Shown here: in pieces, positions 36,301 to 45,453 of the stretch | How positions within the stretch are numbered: position 1 is the first letter of the stretch | Layout: each line of letters opens with the position of its first letter | From: Tenacibaculum tangerinum | GTDB taxonomy: Bacteria; Bacteroidota; Bacteroidia; Flavobacteriales; Flavobacteriaceae | Direction: 5' to 3' | Assembly (NCBI RefSeq): GCF_029853675.1 | Contig: NZ_CP122539.1 | Location: forward strand, 2,251,001-2,315,000 | DNA: 64,000 bases | The notes under the pieces: generated by a model | What the model was told of the DNA's origin: nothing | The model's input: only the letters and a program-made list of their open reading frames with translations | The model's database searches: none | Translations under genes and position numbers: made by a program

Positions 36301-36486
36301 ATTATGCAGCACACGCTCTTTCATTTCGCCTGCAGCTTTGTTGGTAAAGGTAATTGCCAATACTTTTTGAAAGCGAAAAATATTTTCAGATAGTAGTAAA
36401 ACTTTTAGGTATTCTTTTACCAAGGTAAAGGTTTTACCACTACCCGCAGAAGCGTTATATACTTGAAAGGTAGTTCGTTGTTGCAC
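33361..36486 (-). CDS. UvrD-type helicase with C-terminal PD-(D/E)XK nuclease (AddA/RecB-like)
   Basis: This 1041-aa protein has superfamily 1 helicase motifs: ASAGSGKTFTLVKEYL (Walker A), ITFTNKAAGEMKER, YFIDEMQDTSTLQW (Walker B), LETNFRS and QVMTIHKSKGLEFPVVIF. The C-terminal nuclease signature has GNLIHEMMAKV, PDRLVFNA and IDYKTGKQ. This is the plan of AddA or RecB, the end-processing enzyme for double-strand break repair, and NCBI-type annotation would call it UvrD-helicase domain exonuclease V beta. Its expected AddB-like partner is not in the window. Confidence 0.92.
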   Translation of the reverse strand: MQQRTTFQVYNASAGSGKTFTLVKEYLKVLLLSENIFRFQKVLAITFTNKAAGEMKERVLHNLQVFSEGETNDLIEILLQETSLDRTVIKERSKKILDEILRNYAAFSITTIDSFTHKIIKSFAYDLGLPLNFEVEMDAVSLLNEAVDVLISKIGSNEALTKLLIDFSLDKADYDKSWDISRELNEFAKILLNEEDTKHFKKLAEKQLADFTNLKAKLSKHQAQIKKRWKEIGAEGLQAIENVQLNSKDFYRSMLPNHFVALAKNPEAAKFFDQSKLKDRIEEGTFYSKSTAENTKSAIEGILPELLQLYAESERLYQQFTLNKLALKSIIPLAVLNNINQELTHLKEENNLRLNAEFNQLISENIKDQPAPFIYERIGQRFMHYFIDEMQDTSTLQWQNLIPLIDNALAQENSNLLLVGDGKQAIYRWRGGKSEQFIGLGSLSDNPFQIQKEIKILETNFRSYAAVIDFNNQFFQHTANFLQNESYQQLFIEGNKQLKTTKEGGFVSLHFLEKEEDKEEELIKYPKKVLELVRNLETQFLLNEICILVRKKKDGIAVANYLSENGVAIISSETLLLENSSKVKFIIDILQVIQHPNDKETCLEVLYFLHEHLKVVEDTHSFIAELIYNTNEIIFQQLKNYGTSFELSTFYQLPFYEKVEEIIRGFQLISASDAYVQFFLDVVLEQQRKGTSIQEFLDFWSEKKDKLSIVAPEGGNAVQVMTIHKSKGLEFPVVIFPYDLDVYRQVNPKVWLNELPDSFNGFTELLVPFTRELNYVNDSGSEIYQQQREELELDNFNLLYVALTRAVEQLYIVTEKKMSSKGEENTNFYSGVFINYLKKTGKWSNDVLEFSFGNKRRVSIPKEPISEIQIQEKFIATPWKEHNIYMLASASKLWDTEQGKAIEFGNLIHEMMAKVVTEDDIEKVVFEYEQQGVLPQKESSEVIKDMQRIVNHPKLQEYFSKEVIVFNEREIVDVDNQIVIPDRLVFNAVREATIIDYKTGKQSNVHHQQLLRYERVLKSMNIKVVKKILVYIDEEILVEEV

Positions 36487-36784
36487 AATTAATTTTTAAA
36501 TACTAATTGCACGAAGTTACATAAATTGGAGATTATACCATTTATAATTTAAGATAACAATTGGTATTAATTAAACCCGCATTATGCATTAGAAAATCTA
36601 TTACACAATTCGGGTTAAAGTAAGTTTGTGAAAAATTGTAACTCTTAGTTACCTAACTTTTAAACGAATATATTTGTAGTTTAACCACAAACTAATGAAA
36701 TGCATAAAACAACTTTTTTATCAAAAAGAGTAATGATACAAAGAGGCAAGAAAGTTTTATAGCACAATAACAAAATACAATACG

Positions 36785-37534
36785 ATGAAAAAAAAGGTAA
36801 TTAATTTATTTAACGAACCCAATATTATACAAAATAAAGGAGTAAAGTACTCAAAATTACTAGAGCGATTTATAGAACCTTTTGTAGATAATTTTTCGGA
36901 AGTTGAATATTATGAAGATATGCTTGAGTTTGCTTTGAGCGCTTGGAACTTTAGCAACTTGGAATTACTCTTACCTAAAGATGGTTTTAAGGAGTTTATA
37001 GATGGTATTGATAATTCTATTATGGATTTAAATCTATTAAAAAAAATGATGGCCTATAAAAAAAGTCATTTTAAAGAATACACTAATTTTATTGTAGATT
37101 TTGACATTAGAGAAACAGAAGGTGACCCCATTTTATCGGTTATAACACAAAGTGAAGAAGATTTTTTGAAAAAGATGTTCGAGAACATGGAAAATGATGA
37201 TGAGTCTGGCGATTTTGAAGACAATTATATCGACCGTAGTGCTATAATCGTTAAACCTTTACAGCCATTTATAGATTGGTGTTCTGATTTGTATCCTGAT
37301 GATATAGAAGAAATAAAAGAACCTAGAGTCTACTTAATTAGTGAAGATATTTTTGATATAGAAAGCTGGGTTAAAAAGAAATTTAAAAAAATATTTGAGT
37401 TTGAATTAGAGTCTTGGCATGTGAATAAAAAAGAATGGCCTCAGAGACGGAATTATAAAATGTTTAAAGAATGGTTTGAAGTTGACATCTCATTATCGGT
37501 TTACGATTTAGAAAAGAAACCCGTTATTAAATAA
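36785..37534 (+). CDS. conserved-looking cytosolic protein of unknown function
   Basis: This 249-aa acidic protein has no signal or membrane segment. It has a good start context and protein-like composition throughout, with stretches such as VEYYEDMLEFALSAWNFSNL, IDWCSDLYPDDIEEI and MFKEWFEVDISLSVYDLEK. I do not recognise the family. It stands alone between the divergent AddA-like gene and the convergent methyltransferase gene. Confidence 0.65.
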   Translation: MKKKVINLFNEPNIIQNKGVKYSKLLERFIEPFVDNFSEVEYYEDMLEFALSAWNFSNLELLLPKDGFKEFIDGIDNSIMDLNLLKKMMAYKKSHFKEYTNFIVDFDIRETEGDPILSVITQSEEDFLKKMFENMENDDESGDFEDNYIDRSAIIVKPLQPFIDWCSDLYPDDIEEIKEPRVYLISEDIFDIESWVKKKFKKIFEFELESWHVNKKEWPQRRNYKMFKEWFEVDISLSVYDLEKKPVIK

Positions 37535-37651
37535 AAATTATCAGTTCAGTTTGACTAGCTTAAAGTTCCAGTTTGTATAGATAAAGTAGCTTTAAAAATT
37601 ATATCAGAAGCACCCTAAATTTACTATGGTGTAATAGTCCTAAATTACATT

Positions 37652-38437
37652 CTAGTTTATCTTTTGTTGCGAGAGTTTAAACTCAGTTTTACAAATAAAT
37701 ATTTGTTTTTCAGAGCTATCGTTAAATTCCTGTTCTTTAAAACTACCATACTTATCAATAATTGTAAAGCCATGTTGTTTCAGATACGAGTCTAATTCTT
37801 GTGGGAAATACAATCTCATGTCCAAATTTTGAATTGAATCGAACTCATTATTGATGAAATAATGCCATTCTATGCGATTAATTTGTGTTTTATTTTCATA
37901 TCGCATAGATTGTTTTACCTGCACTTCTCTTCCATCAGAAGTGATATAATTAGCAATTTTCTTGAGTTCTTTCTCTCCTTCAACTATATACTGAATATTG
38001 GGGTTAAAGCAGTCAAATAAAAATATACCTTCATCTTTTAGATGATTTTTTACCGTTTCAAATACTTTAAATAAATCTTCATTCTTATATAAATGATGAA
38101 TTGAATTAAATGGAATAAAAATAACATCGTATTTTTCTCTTAAATGTAAATTTCTGATGTCTTCCTTAATGAAGGTAATTTCTAATCCAGCTTCGAGTGC
38201 CTTATGCTTTGCCCGTTCAATCATAGAAGAAGTGAAATCAACTCCACAAATATTATATCCTTCTTTTGCAATCGGAATTGTAAGTCTTCCTGTTCCACAG
38301 CAAAGTTCGAGAATACGAGCATCTTCGTTTTTTGGCAACCACTTCTTATAAAACGCTAAGTCGTTTAAATTCGTGTTCATTCCATCATAAACATTCGCAT
38401 CATAAATCAAATCCCCAACTTTGTAACTCTCATCCAT
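37652..38437 (-). CDS. class I SAM-dependent methyltransferase
   Basis: This 261-aa protein has the Rossmann methyltransferase core: motif I ARILELCCGTGRLTIPIAKE, acidic loop ICGVDFTSSMIERAKHKA, motif II FIKEDIRNLHL, and YDVIFIPFNSIHHLYKNED. The C-terminal half is a beta-rich substrate region of the kind seen in small-molecule methyltransferases (Methyltransf_25 class). The substrate cannot be inferred. It lies 38 bp from the ZIP transporter gene on the same strand but is probably independent. Confidence 0.85.
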   Translation of the reverse strand: MDESYKVGDLIYDANVYDGMNTNLNDLAFYKKWLPKNEDARILELCCGTGRLTIPIAKEGYNICGVDFTSSMIERAKHKALEAGLEITFIKEDIRNLHLREKYDVIFIPFNSIHHLYKNEDLFKVFETVKNHLKDEGIFLFDCFNPNIQYIVEGEKELKKIANYITSDGREVQVKQSMRYENKTQINRIEWHYFINNEFDSIQNLDMRLYFPQELDSYLKQHGFTIIDKYGSFKEQEFNDSSEKQIFICKTEFKLSQQKIN

Positions 38438-38475
38438 TATATTCTCTAATTCTATATTCTAAAATACTTCATACG

Positions 38476-39312
38476 CTACCCCAATCCTACATCTAACGAC
38501 ATCATTACTATAAATCCGCCAATAAAACCTAGCGTTGCGATATCGGTATACTTATCACGTTGTGTTTCTGGAATTACTTCTTCAACCACCACAAAAATCA
38601 TCGCCCCTGCTGCAAATGCTAAGGCATAGGGCAAAATAGGTGTGAAAAACGATACTGCTACCGCTCCTAAAACTGCCGCTATGGGCTCTACAATAGCCGA
38701 CATTTGCCCGTACCAAAAACTTTTAAAGCGACTTACGCCTTGTCTTCTTAAAGGCATCGCGACAGCAAATCCCTCTGGAAAATTTTGAATTCCAATACCA
38801 ATAGCTAAGGAAATAGCGGCGATAATCATTTCTGTTTGCTCTGCCCCCACTAACGATGAAGCCGCACCAAACAACACCCCTACAGCCAAGCCTTCTGGAA
38901 TATTATGCAGCGTAATTGCCAGCACCAACAATGTTGTTTTGTGCCAATTTGTTTTTACCCCTTCTACTTCCTCTTCTCCAAAATTAATATGCAAATGAGG
39001 TAATGATTTGTCCATCCCAAAAAGTGTTAGTGCACCCAGCGCAAAACCTATTGCAGCAGGAAGTACTTTTACAAATCCTTCGCCTGGACTATTTTCTATG
39101 GCAGGTGCTAACAAACTCCAAAAACTTGCTGCAACCATTACGCCTCCTGTAAAACCCAACATTCCATCTAAAACTGCTCGGTTTAATTTTTTAAAAAAGA
39201 ATACCAAACTTGCTCCTAAAGCAGTTAAGCCCCATGTGAATAGCGATGCGTATAATGCTGCCTGTATTGGGTGCTCTTTTCCAAAATTTACTAATTGATC
39301 AAATGAATCCAT
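38476..39312 (-). CDS. ZIP-family divalent metal transporter
   Basis: This 278-aa protein has about eight membrane segments and the ZIP signature in TM4-TM5: ITLHNIPEGLAVGVLFGAAS with the metal-binding HN..PEG, and IGIQNFPEGFAVAMPLRRQG with the second PEG. A cytosolic His-containing loop (LPHLHINFGEEE) follows TM3. ZIP proteins import Zn, Fe or Mn. It lies 28 bp downstream of the MntR/DtxR-type regulator gene, which strongly suggests metal-dependent control and import of Mn, Fe or Zn. Confidence 0.92.
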   Translation of the reverse strand: MDSFDQLVNFGKEHPIQAALYASLFTWGLTALGASLVFFFKKLNRAVLDGMLGFTGGVMVAASFWSLLAPAIENSPGEGFVKVLPAAIGFALGALTLFGMDKSLPHLHINFGEEEVEGVKTNWHKTTLLVLAITLHNIPEGLAVGVLFGAASSLVGAEQTEMIIAAISLAIGIGIQNFPEGFAVAMPLRRQGVSRFKSFWYGQMSAIVEPIAAVLGAVAVSFFTPILPYALAFAAGAMIFVVVEEVIPETQRDKYTDIATLGFIGGFIVMMSLDVGLG

Positions 39313-39340
39313 TTATAAAATATTGTTTTGTATACGTTAG

Positions 39341-40000
39341 TTATCGTGATTTTTGAATATATAAATTGCTTGCAATTTTACTCGATACCGAAAGAGTTTT
39401 ACCGTCCATTTCTATGACTAAAGAACCATCGAAAGGTTCTTTTTCTATCACTTTTAGTTGTTTTCCTAAGGCTATTTCCTGCTTATCTAAAAAGCGTAAA
39501 AATTCTGAAGAACTATCGTCTACCCCAACGCATATTCCTGTTTCATTTTTTTGTAACGTAGACAATAAGCTTTTTTCTATGACTTGTAAGTTTCCTTCTT
39601 TATCTGGAATGGGGTCTCCGTGTGGGTCTCTTTTCGGGTATCCTAAAAAAGCATCCAATTCATTAATGAGTTTTGGAGATTTAATATGCTCTAACTGCTC
39701 TGCTACTTCATGCACTTCATCCCAAGAAAAGTTGAGCTTTTCTACTAAAAAAACTTCCCACAAGCGATGTTTGCGAACAATATTCGCTGCTATTTTTTTT
39801 CCAAAATCGGTTAAGGTTACTCCTTGGTATTTTTTATAGCTAACTACATTTTTTTCAGATAGCTTTTTAACCATATCGGTTACCGAAGATGCCTTTGTAT
39901 CTATTTTTTTTGCTATGGCATTAGTGCTGATTCCTTTCTTATAATAGGCAGCTAAGTGATACATTGTTTTTATGTAATTTTCTTCAGACTGACTAAACAT
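39341..40000 (-). CDS. DtxR/MntR-family metal-dependent transcriptional regulator
   Basis: This 219-aa protein has an N-terminal winged helix (TNAIAKKIDTKASSVTDMVKKL), a dimerisation and metal-binding domain with His- and Glu-rich sites (RKHRLWEVFLVEKLNFSWDE, EVAEQLEHIKSP), and a C-terminal SH3/FeoA-like domain. With Mn or Fe bound, these repressors close promoters of uptake genes. It begins an operon with the ZIP gene and faces a TonB receptor gene across a perfect palindrome (40051-40070) that is its likely operator. Confidence 0.92.
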   Translation of the reverse strand: MFSQSEENYIKTMYHLAAYYKKGISTNAIAKKIDTKASSVTDMVKKLSEKNVVSYKKYQGVTLTDFGKKIAANIVRKHRLWEVFLVEKLNFSWDEVHEVAEQLEHIKSPKLINELDAFLGYPKRDPHGDPIPDKEGNLQVIEKSLLSTLQKNETGICVGVDDSSSEFLRFLDKQEIALGKQLKVIEKEPFDGSLVIEMDGKTLSVSSKIASNLYIQKSR

Positions 40001-40018
40001 ACTGTTTTTTTAGATATA

Positions 40019-40026
40019 CAAATATA
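40019..40026 (-). promoter_or_regulatory. -7 box of the MntR-ZIP operon
   Basis: CAAATATA on the plus strand is TATATTTG read towards the regulator gene, matching TAnnTTTG. It is 19 bp from the ATG and 24 bp from the palindrome. Confidence 0.55.
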
Positions 40027-40050
40027 TAAATTTTGATTTAATTAAACATA

Positions 40051-40070
40051 TTTTTAGTCTTGACTAAAAA
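40051..40070. promoter_or_regulatory. perfect 20-bp palindrome, probable MntR/DtxR operator
   Basis: TTTTTAGTC and GACTAAAAA flank a central TT. It covers the -33 region of the TonB receptor promoter, whose -7 box TATATTTG lies at 40077-40084, and the upstream region of the regulator's own promoter. The shape and position suit a dimeric metal-dependent repressor acting on both genes. Confidence 0.75.
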
Positions 40071-40076
40071 TTAATT

Positions 40077-40084
40077 TATATTTG
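40077..40084 (+). promoter_or_regulatory. -7 box of the metal-linked TonB receptor gene
   Basis: TATATTTG fits TAnnTTTG, 47 bp upstream of the ATG and 6 bp after the palindrome. Confidence 0.6.
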
Positions 40085-40130
40085 CATAAATTTTGTTTTT
40101 TAAAACTGTTTATCAGCAAACTATTTTAAC

Positions 40131-42461
40131 ATGAAACATCGCATTGCTTTTGTAATTATAATCGTATCGAGTATTGTAAACGGACAAATAATTAAAGGAA
40201 AAGTTACGTCCTCTTCTGGAGAGCATATTCCGTTTGCTAATGTTTTTATAAAGGGAACAGCGAATGGAACTACGACTGATGAATCTGGTTACTATACCTT
40301 AGAAGCTACCAAAAATAAATTCGTTTTAGTAGCTTCAACCATTGGTTTTTTGTCAGAAAGAAAAACCGTTACGATGCATTCTTCTGAAGAAAAAACAGTC
40401 AATTTTATACTGACCGAAACTGCTGAAATTTTAGACCAAGTTACCATCACTGGAACTCGTACTGATAAACGCAGCACTAACAGTCCCGTTATTGTTAATG
40501 TGATTAACAGTCAAACCTTGGCAGACGTTCAGGCCTGTAATTTATCGGAAGGATTAAAATTTCAAACGGGTTTACGTGTTGAAACCGATTGCCAAACGTG
40601 CAACTATACACAACTTCGTATGAATGGTTTAGCGGGTGGTTACTCTCAAATTCTAATTAATGGTCGCCCAATTTTTAGTCCGCTAACTGGATTGTACGGA
40701 CTCGAACAGGTTCCTACCAATATGATTGAGCGAATAGAAGTGGTTCGTGGTGGTGGTTCTGCCTTGTATGGCTCTAGTGCTATTGGTGGTACGGTAAATG
40801 TAATTACTAAAATTCCGAAGAAAAGCAACTATAGTATTGGGTATACCTATCAAAATATCAAAGGAACTTCTGATTATATTATTGCCGGAAATGCTACCGT
40901 AGTAAACGAAGATCACAATGCTGGTGCTTCCTTTTTTATCAACAACCGAAAAAGAGGACTATACGATGCGAATGGTGATAATTATTCTGAAGTATCTGAG
41001 CTAAAAAACAATTCTTTTGGTACCAATTTGTTTTTACTTCCAACAGAAAATCAAAAAATAGAAGTGAATTTCAGCAAAATGAACGAATATCGTTATGGTG
41101 GAGAAATGGTTGATAATGCGCCTCATTTTGCCATGCAATCGGAAGAACGCGTACACGATGTGTATGTAGGAAATATTGATTATCAAATCAACTTTAACGA
41201 TGATAAAAGTGCTATCATTTCGTATTTCGCTACACAACATACCGACCGAGAACATTATACAGGAATTCGCCCTGATATAAATACTCCTGAAGATACCGAA
41301 CACCTAGCAAGTCCTCCGTATGGGAACTCCACCACAACGACTCTTCAAGGAGGTTTGCAATTTAACCACCGATTAGAAACATTTTTAGGAGGAAATAATG
41401 TACTAACCATTGGTAGTGAATTTGTACAAGACGATGTTTTTGATGTTATTGATGCTTATGAATATAAGGTAGACCAAGTAACTCAAAATTTCGGATTCTT
41501 TTTTCAAAGTGATTGGGAAATTAACAAACGATTAAATCTACTAACAGGTATTCGCTATGACAACCATAAACTAAATGCTTTAAAACAAGATAAAACTCAA
41601 AAAACAATTATTAACAATGTGGCTAGTCCGAGAATATCTTTATTGTTCAAGCCTTTTGAAAACACACAAATTAGAGGAACTTGGGGTACTGGATTTAGGG
41701 CACCACAAGCTTTTGACACCGATTTACATATTGCCTTTGCTGGTGGTGGAATTTCGCGTGTAGTACTAGCTGATAATCTAAAAAGAGAACGTTCTAACAG
41801 CTATACACTATCTTTTAATTACGATAAACCTACCGAGCATTATATATACGGATTCACTTTTGAGAGTTTTTACACCAACTTAAAAGATGCTTTTTATTTA
41901 GAAGCTGTTGGCGAAGATGCCTTTGGTGAGGTTTTTAAAAAAAGAAATAGTGATGGTGCCGTAGTGCAAGGTATTACCCTAGAAACTCGACTAAACTATG
42001 ATGGAGTTTTACAATTAGATGCAGGCTTTACCTATCAGTCGAGCACCTACAATTCTGCAATAAACAATTCGGATGAATTACCTCTTGAAAGAGATTTTTT
42101 ACGTACACCAAACACGTATGGCTATGCTACTGCAACGTATACTCCAAACCAAAAATTTACAACTGCTCTAAATTTAGTATACACAGGCAGTATGAAAGTG
42201 CTTCACTTAGCTTCTCCACTCAACTTAGCAAACGATGCGTATGTTACTTCTCCTTCTTTCTTTAATTTGGGAATAAATAGCAGTTATGTTTTTGAAATAG
42301 AAAAACTACATACAAACCTAGAGCTTACCGCTGGAATTAAGAATGTTTTTGATGCATATCAAGCTACATTTGACATCGGCAAAGAGCGTGACAGCAATTT
42401 TATTTATGGACCTGCCACACCAAGAACTGTGGTATTTGGGATAAAACTCTCTAGTAATTAA
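40131..42461 (+). CDS. TonB-dependent receptor, probably for a metal complex
   Basis: This 776-aa outer-membrane receptor has a signal peptide and a carboxypeptidase-regulatory-like domain at about residues 20-100 (IKGKVTSSSGEHIPFANVF). A plug domain holds the motif ERIEVVRGGGSALYGSSAIG, and a 22-strand barrel ends VVFGIKLSSN. A Cys pair in the plug (VETDCQTCNYTQLRMNG) is a feature I associate with receptors placed beside metal regulators. Its divergent position to the MntR-ZIP operon across the shared palindrome points to Mn, Fe or Zn uptake. The ligand itself is unknown. Confidence 0.9.
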   Translation: MKHRIAFVIIIVSSIVNGQIIKGKVTSSSGEHIPFANVFIKGTANGTTTDESGYYTLEATKNKFVLVASTIGFLSERKTVTMHSSEEKTVNFILTETAEILDQVTITGTRTDKRSTNSPVIVNVINSQTLADVQACNLSEGLKFQTGLRVETDCQTCNYTQLRMNGLAGGYSQILINGRPIFSPLTGLYGLEQVPTNMIERIEVVRGGGSALYGSSAIGGTVNVITKIPKKSNYSIGYTYQNIKGTSDYIIAGNATVVNEDHNAGASFFINNRKRGLYDANGDNYSEVSELKNNSFGTNLFLLPTENQKIEVNFSKMNEYRYGGEMVDNAPHFAMQSEERVHDVYVGNIDYQINFNDDKSAIISYFATQHTDREHYTGIRPDINTPEDTEHLASPPYGNSTTTTLQGGLQFNHRLETFLGGNNVLTIGSEFVQDDVFDVIDAYEYKVDQVTQNFGFFFQSDWEINKRLNLLTGIRYDNHKLNALKQDKTQKTIINNVASPRISLLFKPFENTQIRGTWGTGFRAPQAFDTDLHIAFAGGGISRVVLADNLKRERSNSYTLSFNYDKPTEHYIYGFTFESFYTNLKDAFYLEAVGEDAFGEVFKKRNSDGAVVQGITLETRLNYDGVLQLDAGFTYQSSTYNSAINNSDELPLERDFLRTPNTYGYATATYTPNQKFTTALNLVYTGSMKVLHLASPLNLANDAYVTSPSFFNLGINSSYVFEIEKLHTNLELTAGIKNVFDAYQATFDIGKERDSNFIYGPATPRTVVFGIKLSSN

Positions 42462-42595
42462 TATTCAGATAACATACCGTTTGTTGATTAACGTTTAAGA
42501 AACATTCTAATAATACAATAGTAATTTCTAACTAACATTAGGTTTACAATACCGTGTCAATTTTGCATCGTATTTAAGAAAACACGTTAGTTAGA

Positions 42596-45412
42596 ATGAA
42601 AAAAATAATAATAATTACTCTTTTAAGCCTTTGCAATTTTGCATTTTCACAAAGTAAAGGTATTGTAACAGGAATTGTAACAGATAAAGAGATGGGTGGT
42701 GAGGCATTACCTTTTGCGAATGTCTTTGTTAAAGGAACTTCAATTGGAGCAACAACCGATATGGACGGTAAATATACACTTAGTATACCTGTCGGAAACC
42801 AAACCATCGTCTTTAGCTTCGTGGGTTATAAAACTGTTGAAAAACCAGTTAGCATAAAGGCAGGTGAAACGATTACTATTAATCAAGAATTGGGTGCTAA
42901 CGAAGGAGTTACCTTAGACGAAGTTGAAATTAAAGCTTCTACCAGTAAAGATAAAGCTAGTGCCTTGTTACTAGAACAAAAGAAGGCTTCGGTAATTAAA
43001 GAAAGTATTGGTGCTGAAGAACTATCTTCTAAAGGTATTTCTGATGCTGCAGGCGCGGTTTCAAAAATATCAGGCGTCTCAAAACAAGAAGGCTCTAGCA
43101 ACGTGTATGTTCGTGGTTTAGGTGATCGATATTTAAACACTACCATGAACGGTCTTTCATTACCGTCAAATGATATTGCTAAGAAAAACATCGATTTGAA
43201 TTTATTTCCATCAGACATTATTGAAAATGTATCTATCAGCAAGGCCTACGCTTCAAATTTCTACGGAGACTTTGCCGCTGGTAATATTGATATCTCTTCT
43301 AAAGAATACAGAGGAAATGGTTTTGTAGAAGTAAACATTGGGTCGGGTGTAAATTCTAGAGCCATGGGAGAAGACTTCAGAAAAAGTGAAGGAACAGGAG
43401 ATTTCGGTTATTACAATCGTTTCGAACACAATCCTTTTGCAGTCATTTTATCTCACGGAGTAGACCCTGTAAATGCAGGAAGTCCAATTAACAACGCTAT
43501 CGGTATGAATGCAGGTAAGTCTTTTAATTTTAAAGATGGAAGCAGATTAAGTCTTTTTGGTACCGCATCATTCAGTAGAGATTTTGAATACAGAGAAGGA
43601 CCTGTGGTAGATTACTCGAATGTATTTAAAAAAGAATTTCCCAACGCTAAAGAATACGAATACGCTACCTCAACAACAGCTATGTTAAGTGCTTTATATA
43701 GTATTAATAGCAATAACAGAGTAAAGTTTACGTCGCTATTTTTAAACAATTCAGCCGATGAAGTGGGTTACTATGGTTTTAAAGGATTGGGTAGAAACAG
43801 AGATGCGCTAAATAATACTGACGAAGGCTTCTATCAAATGAACGTGCAATACAATCAAGATTTAGTATTTGTAAATCAGTTGACAGGTGAGCATAAATTT
43901 GAAGATGACAGACTTAAAGTAAATTGGGGAATTGGCTATAATAATGTGTTTGCTCACGAGCCAGACAGAAAGAGAATTAGCTTAGAGAATTTTCACAACA
44001 CGTTAGATAATGATCCGAATACCAATGCCATATTTTTCACCAACAACTCTTTCGATAACCAACGTTATTTCCAAAAAATAATTGATGAAGAATTAAACAG
44101 CCGTGTGAATTTGGCCTACCAAGCTACAGACAACCTAACCTTCAATTTTGGGTACAACGGAAGAATTAAAGAAAGAGATTTTAACAACATTCGATATGGT
44201 TACGATATCTTAGATTCGAAATATGAAGTTTCAGATGTACACAACTTCAACAGTATTTTTAATCTTGAAAACGCACAAATCTTCAAAAACCAAACTGGTA
44301 AAATCTTTAGATTAGATGTGTTTAGAAAACTTCCTGGCTTTGAAAACAGTAACATCGCTAGCTTACCAGGGTTGTATGAAAACACCTATAGTGGTGAGTT
44401 AAGAATACATGCCGGATATATTTCAGCAGAAATTAAATCAGGCGAAAAATGGGTATTTGTTCCAGGTGTTAGAGTCGAATCTTTCAATCAAGAAATTACG
44501 TACGACGTTATCAATATCAACCCTAAAGACCCTGGTTTTAGAAATGCGTCAGAAACATTTTTCTTACCGAGTTTAAATATAAAATATGCCCTAAACGAAG
44601 ACCAAAACGTACGTTTTAACTTTAGTCAAACGGTATCTGTGCCTGAATTTAAAGAGGTAGCTCCGTTTATTTATGAAGGAATTGGAGAGAGAATAGGGGG
44701 AAATCCAGATTTATTAGACAATCCTTCATTCTCTAAAATCTTCAATTTAGACCTAAAATACGAATGGTTTATTTCTAGAGATGAATTACTATCTATCGGT
44801 GCTTTTGGTAAGCAAATTAACGATCCTGTAAACCTAGTAATAGCCAACAGTGCTGCGGGTAATCAACGTTATTTTAGAACTGGTAACAAAGCAACAGTTG
44901 CTGGTGTAGAGGTTGAAATGCGTAAAAACATCGTAAAAGATGAAGACGATAATACCGTAATGTCTGCGGGTATTAATTTCACCTATATGCATACCGAGCA
45001 AGACTTGAAAAAAGAAATCAAAGGAGTTTCTGGGTACGCTACCGCATTTAATAGAGATAGTGATGAACTACAAGGAGCTTCACCTTATTTAATCAATGCA
45101 AATTTGAATTATACCCCTACGCAGTTTAAAAACTACAAACCTATCACTTCCTTAGTCTTTTCGTATTTCTCTGACAGAATTGATGCCTTGGGTGCTGGTG
45201 AATTAGGAAATATTATCGAAAAAGGGGTTCCTACGGTTGATTTTGTTTGGAAAAATAAGTTTGGTGAAAACTGGGAAATCGATTTAAAAGCCAAGAACTT
45301 GTTAGACCCATCAATAAGAAGGGTTCGAGAGAACACCTCTATTGGAGATGTAACCCTATCTGAATACAAAAGAGGAACGAATATTAGCTTAGGACTTAAA
45401 TACAAATTTTAA
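42596..45412 (+). CDS. TonB-dependent receptor with carboxypeptidase-like domain
   Basis: This 938-aa receptor has a signal peptide (MKKIIIITLLSLCNFAFSQ), a CarboxypepD-like domain at about residues 22-105 (GIVTGIVTDKEMGGEALPFA), and a plug region with KISGVSKQEGSSNVYVRGLG. A long barrel ends in the aromatic residue of NISLGLKYKF. It is followed 41 bp later by a lipoprotein gene in the same direction, and the two share one terminator, so they form an operon. The pairing resembles receptor plus surface lipoprotein uptake systems, but the lipoprotein is not SusD-like. The substrate is unknown. Confidence 0.9.
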   Translation: MKKIIIITLLSLCNFAFSQSKGIVTGIVTDKEMGGEALPFANVFVKGTSIGATTDMDGKYTLSIPVGNQTIVFSFVGYKTVEKPVSIKAGETITINQELGANEGVTLDEVEIKASTSKDKASALLLEQKKASVIKESIGAEELSSKGISDAAGAVSKISGVSKQEGSSNVYVRGLGDRYLNTTMNGLSLPSNDIAKKNIDLNLFPSDIIENVSISKAYASNFYGDFAAGNIDISSKEYRGNGFVEVNIGSGVNSRAMGEDFRKSEGTGDFGYYNRFEHNPFAVILSHGVDPVNAGSPINNAIGMNAGKSFNFKDGSRLSLFGTASFSRDFEYREGPVVDYSNVFKKEFPNAKEYEYATSTTAMLSALYSINSNNRVKFTSLFLNNSADEVGYYGFKGLGRNRDALNNTDEGFYQMNVQYNQDLVFVNQLTGEHKFEDDRLKVNWGIGYNNVFAHEPDRKRISLENFHNTLDNDPNTNAIFFTNNSFDNQRYFQKIIDEELNSRVNLAYQATDNLTFNFGYNGRIKERDFNNIRYGYDILDSKYEVSDVHNFNSIFNLENAQIFKNQTGKIFRLDVFRKLPGFENSNIASLPGLYENTYSGELRIHAGYISAEIKSGEKWVFVPGVRVESFNQEITYDVININPKDPGFRNASETFFLPSLNIKYALNEDQNVRFNFSQTVSVPEFKEVAPFIYEGIGERIGGNPDLLDNPSFSKIFNLDLKYEWFISRDELLSIGAFGKQINDPVNLVIANSAAGNQRYFRTGNKATVAGVEVEMRKNIVKDEDDNTVMSAGINFTYMHTEQDLKKEIKGVSGYATAFNRDSDELQGASPYLINANLNYTPTQFKNYKPITSLVFSYFSDRIDALGAGELGNIIEKGVPTVDFVWKNKFGENWEIDLKAKNLLDPSIRRVRENTSIGDVTLSEYKRGTNISLGLKYKF

Positions 45413-45453
45413 CAATAATAAACTCTAAAAAAATACAATTAAACCTTAAAACA

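Noticed and set aside
36570..36620. possible inverted repeat TTAAACCCG ... CGGGTTAAA upstream of the 249-aa gene
   Set aside because: The arms do not match fully and there is no T run or known motif. Not enough for a terminator or operator call.
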